The position numbers and the translations under genes were made by a program. The notes beneath the pieces were generated by a model. It ran no database searches. It was not told where the DNA came from and saw only the letters and a list, made by a program, of their open reading frames with translations. From an uncultured Acidimicrobiia bacterium (GTDB lineage: Bacteria; Actinomycetota; Acidimicrobiia; Spongiisociales; JAENVV01): a stretch of 5,976 bases of DNA. Positions 5,208 through 5,976 of this stretch are shown here, piece after piece (positions within the stretch are counted from its first letter, which is position 1; every line of letters begins with the position of its first letter). The DNA is taken from NCBI GenBank assembly GCA_905480085.1, contig CAJQPD010000023.1, positions 1-5,976 of the forward strand, in the 5' to 3' direction.

Positions 5208-5236
5208 CGGAGTTTCAGAGGAGAAGTCGTGGGTAA
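5156..5236 (+). CDS. Possible 26-residue basic leader peptide overlapping the cpaB start
   Basis: TTG 5156 opens a frame reading (M)AAKRATRLGRLVPQPVS and ending at TAA 5234-5236, which overlaps the cpaB GTG by 8 nt. AAAGGGGGG lies 5 nt upstream, a plausible ribosome-binding site. The peptide is very basic, with seven Arg, and five of its six internal Arg codons are AGA or AGG, which are rare in the neighbouring genes. This could mean a leader peptide with regulatory rare codons, or simply that the frame is not translated. The stop-start overlap would allow coupling to cpaB. It is weakly supported. Confidence 0.2.
   Translation: MAAKRATRLGRLVPQPVSEFQRRSRG
5219..5223 (+). promoter_or_regulatory. 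Ribosome-binding site of cpaB
   Basis: AGGAG, within CAGAGGAGA, sits 5 nt before GTG 5229. It fixes GTG 5229 as the start; the next in-frame candidates fall inside or after the membrane segment. Confidence 0.75.
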
Positions 5237-5976
5237 AAGGGTAGTAGTTCTCGCAATTGCGATCATTTTGGCCGGCCTGGCGGCGCTCGCCGTTTGGCAG
5301 GTACTGACCAACGCCGAAACCGCTGCCATGGAAGGGTTTGAGGAAGTCGCCGTTTATCGGACCACGGCGCTCGTGCCTGAAGGCACCGAAGGCATCGTGG
5401 CGAACGCCAATGAGTGGTTTGTGTTGTCAATTGAGAACAAGAAGTTCGTGCCAGACAGAGCGATCACGAACGAGGCCGACCTAGAAGCCTTCGTGTTGAA
5501 CAACCGGGTCGCGGCCGGGCCGATTTCGGCCAACCAGGTTCTGACCGCCGATCAATGGACGCCCATTACCGAGGATGTCCGCCCGCTCGCCGACGTGATT
5601 CCAAATGGAAAACAGGCGATGACGATCTCCGCTCCGGGTAACCAGGGCCTCAATGAAATGGTTCGCCCAGGCGACCGGATCAACATGATCGTGACTGGTG
5701 AAGTCGAGTTGGTTGGCTTCACTCCAGTCGATGGATTGGGACTCGGCGAAGTGACCGCCACGGACGCGACCGGCACAGCCGTGCCAGGCGGTCAGGGTGT
5801 AGACACGGACGGCGACGGCATCCCGGATATCGTCATACCCCAGTCATCCAAAACGTTGAGCCGCTACGTGCTCCAGGGACTGACCGTGCTGGCGGTCGGG
5901 CGCGAGCTCGTTCCCGATGAAGACTCCGAACTCGTAGTGACGGTTCCCGATGCGGTGCCCGTCGAAGGCGAGGCAG
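5229..5976 (+). CDS. cpaB: Flp/Tad pilus assembly protein CpaB (RcpC), 3' end beyond the window
   Basis: CpaB/RcpC is an envelope protein of the Flp (Tad) type IVc pilus, thought to work with the secretion apparatus outside the membrane. The visible 249 residues show a short basic N-terminus (VGKR), one membrane segment at about 5-24 (VVVLAIAIILAGLAALAVWQ), then a SAF-like domain of about 40-108 (VPEG...VAAGPISANQVLTADQW). After it comes the family block with PNGKQAMTIS and GLNEMVRPGDRINMIVTG, then a later strand segment with VLQGLTVLAVGREL. Residues 192-200 (DTDGDGIPD) form a calcium-loop-like insert in a Gly/Thr/Asp-rich linker. GTG 5229 has AGGAG 5 nt upstream. The reading frame has no stop before the window ends, so length cannot be judged. 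It probably begins an operon of tad genes to the right. The assignment rests on remembered family patterns. Confidence 0.82.
   Translation, partial: MGKRVVVLAIAIILAGLAALAVWQVLTNAETAAMEGFEEVAVYRTTALVPEGTEGIVANANEWFVLSIENKKFVPDRAITNEADLEAFVLNNRVAAGPISANQVLTADQWTPITEDVRPLADVIPNGKQAMTISAPGNQGLNEMVRPGDRINMIVTGEVELVGFTPVDGLGLGEVTATDATGTAVPGGQGVDTDGDGIPDIVIPQSSKTLSRYVLQGLTVLAVGRELVPDEDSELVVTVPDAVPVEGEA

Larger units (their letters stand above)
4951..5228 (+). other. 278-nt intergenic region between rpsA and cpaB
   Basis: I find no convincing protein gene here apart from a weak leader-peptide candidate at 5156-5236. The region carries the post-rpsA hairpin, a second hairpin (5036-5065), a 12-bp direct repeat (5048-5059 and 5104-5115), a G-run (5145-5150) and a foldable leader just before cpaB. 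No good promoter is visible; TTGTGG (5106-5111) with TATCAA (5130-5135) at 18 bp is the best, and it is weak. It marks the border between housekeeping genes and a pilus locus. Confidence 0.6.

Noticed and set aside
5141..5212. c-di-GMP-I (GEMM) riboswitch before cpaB
   Set aside because: GACAGG and AGCC echoes are present in the right order, but the hallmark GCAAACC and GGGACGCAAAGCC segments are absent, so I do not make the call. An Rfam scan would settle it.
1..5976. CRISPR array, insertion sequence, prophage, toxin-antitoxin or defence genes
   Set aside because: There are no regularly spaced repeats, transposase or integrase motifs, or recognisable defence domains on either strand.

Overview
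The window looks like a chromosomal housekeeping segment from an actinobacterium (Actinomycetota), probably a moderate-GC lineage such as Acidimicrobiia rather than a mycobacterium or streptomycete. The reasons are the polA then rpsA gene order known from actinobacteria, a DNA polymerase I whose middle proofreading domain has lost its catalytic acids, a four-domain ribosomal protein S1 whose core reads very like the mycobacterial protein, and few strong ribosome-binding sites at the left end. The class-level assignment is inference.

Layout. Bases 1-196 hold no gene I can support, only a perfect minus-strand TATAAT and some short repeats. Bases 197-280 are a tRNA-Leu(CAA) on the minus strand. 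Bases 281-335 are a divergent regulatory region with a 14-bp palindrome and a symmetric GATAGTATC that can act as a -10 element on both strands. Then on the plus strand come a small coiled-coil protein (336-614), polA (624-3233), a 91-nt gap with a promoter candidate, and rpsA (3325-4950). A 278-nt non-coding stretch (4951-5228) contains a strong hairpin, a 12-bp direct repeat and a foldable leader. It is followed by the start of cpaB, a Flp/Tad pilus assembly gene that runs off the right edge (5229-5976).

Function. The coiled-coil gene and polA are nearly contiguous and in the same frame, separated by one TGA and three codons, so they are probably co-transcribed. PolA supplies repair and Okazaki-fragment processing without proofreading. 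RpsA helps load mRNA on the 30S subunit. cpaB most likely opens a separate pilus operon.

Nothing here is a clear new defence or mobile system: I see no CRISPR array, transposase, integrase or toxin-antitoxin pair. The most interesting parts are the non-coding ones (the divergent promoter at 294-350 and the cpaB leader at 5036-5228) and two protein oddities: a 125-residue N-terminal extension of RpsA without a single Lys or Arg, and a calcium-loop-like insert in CpaB.
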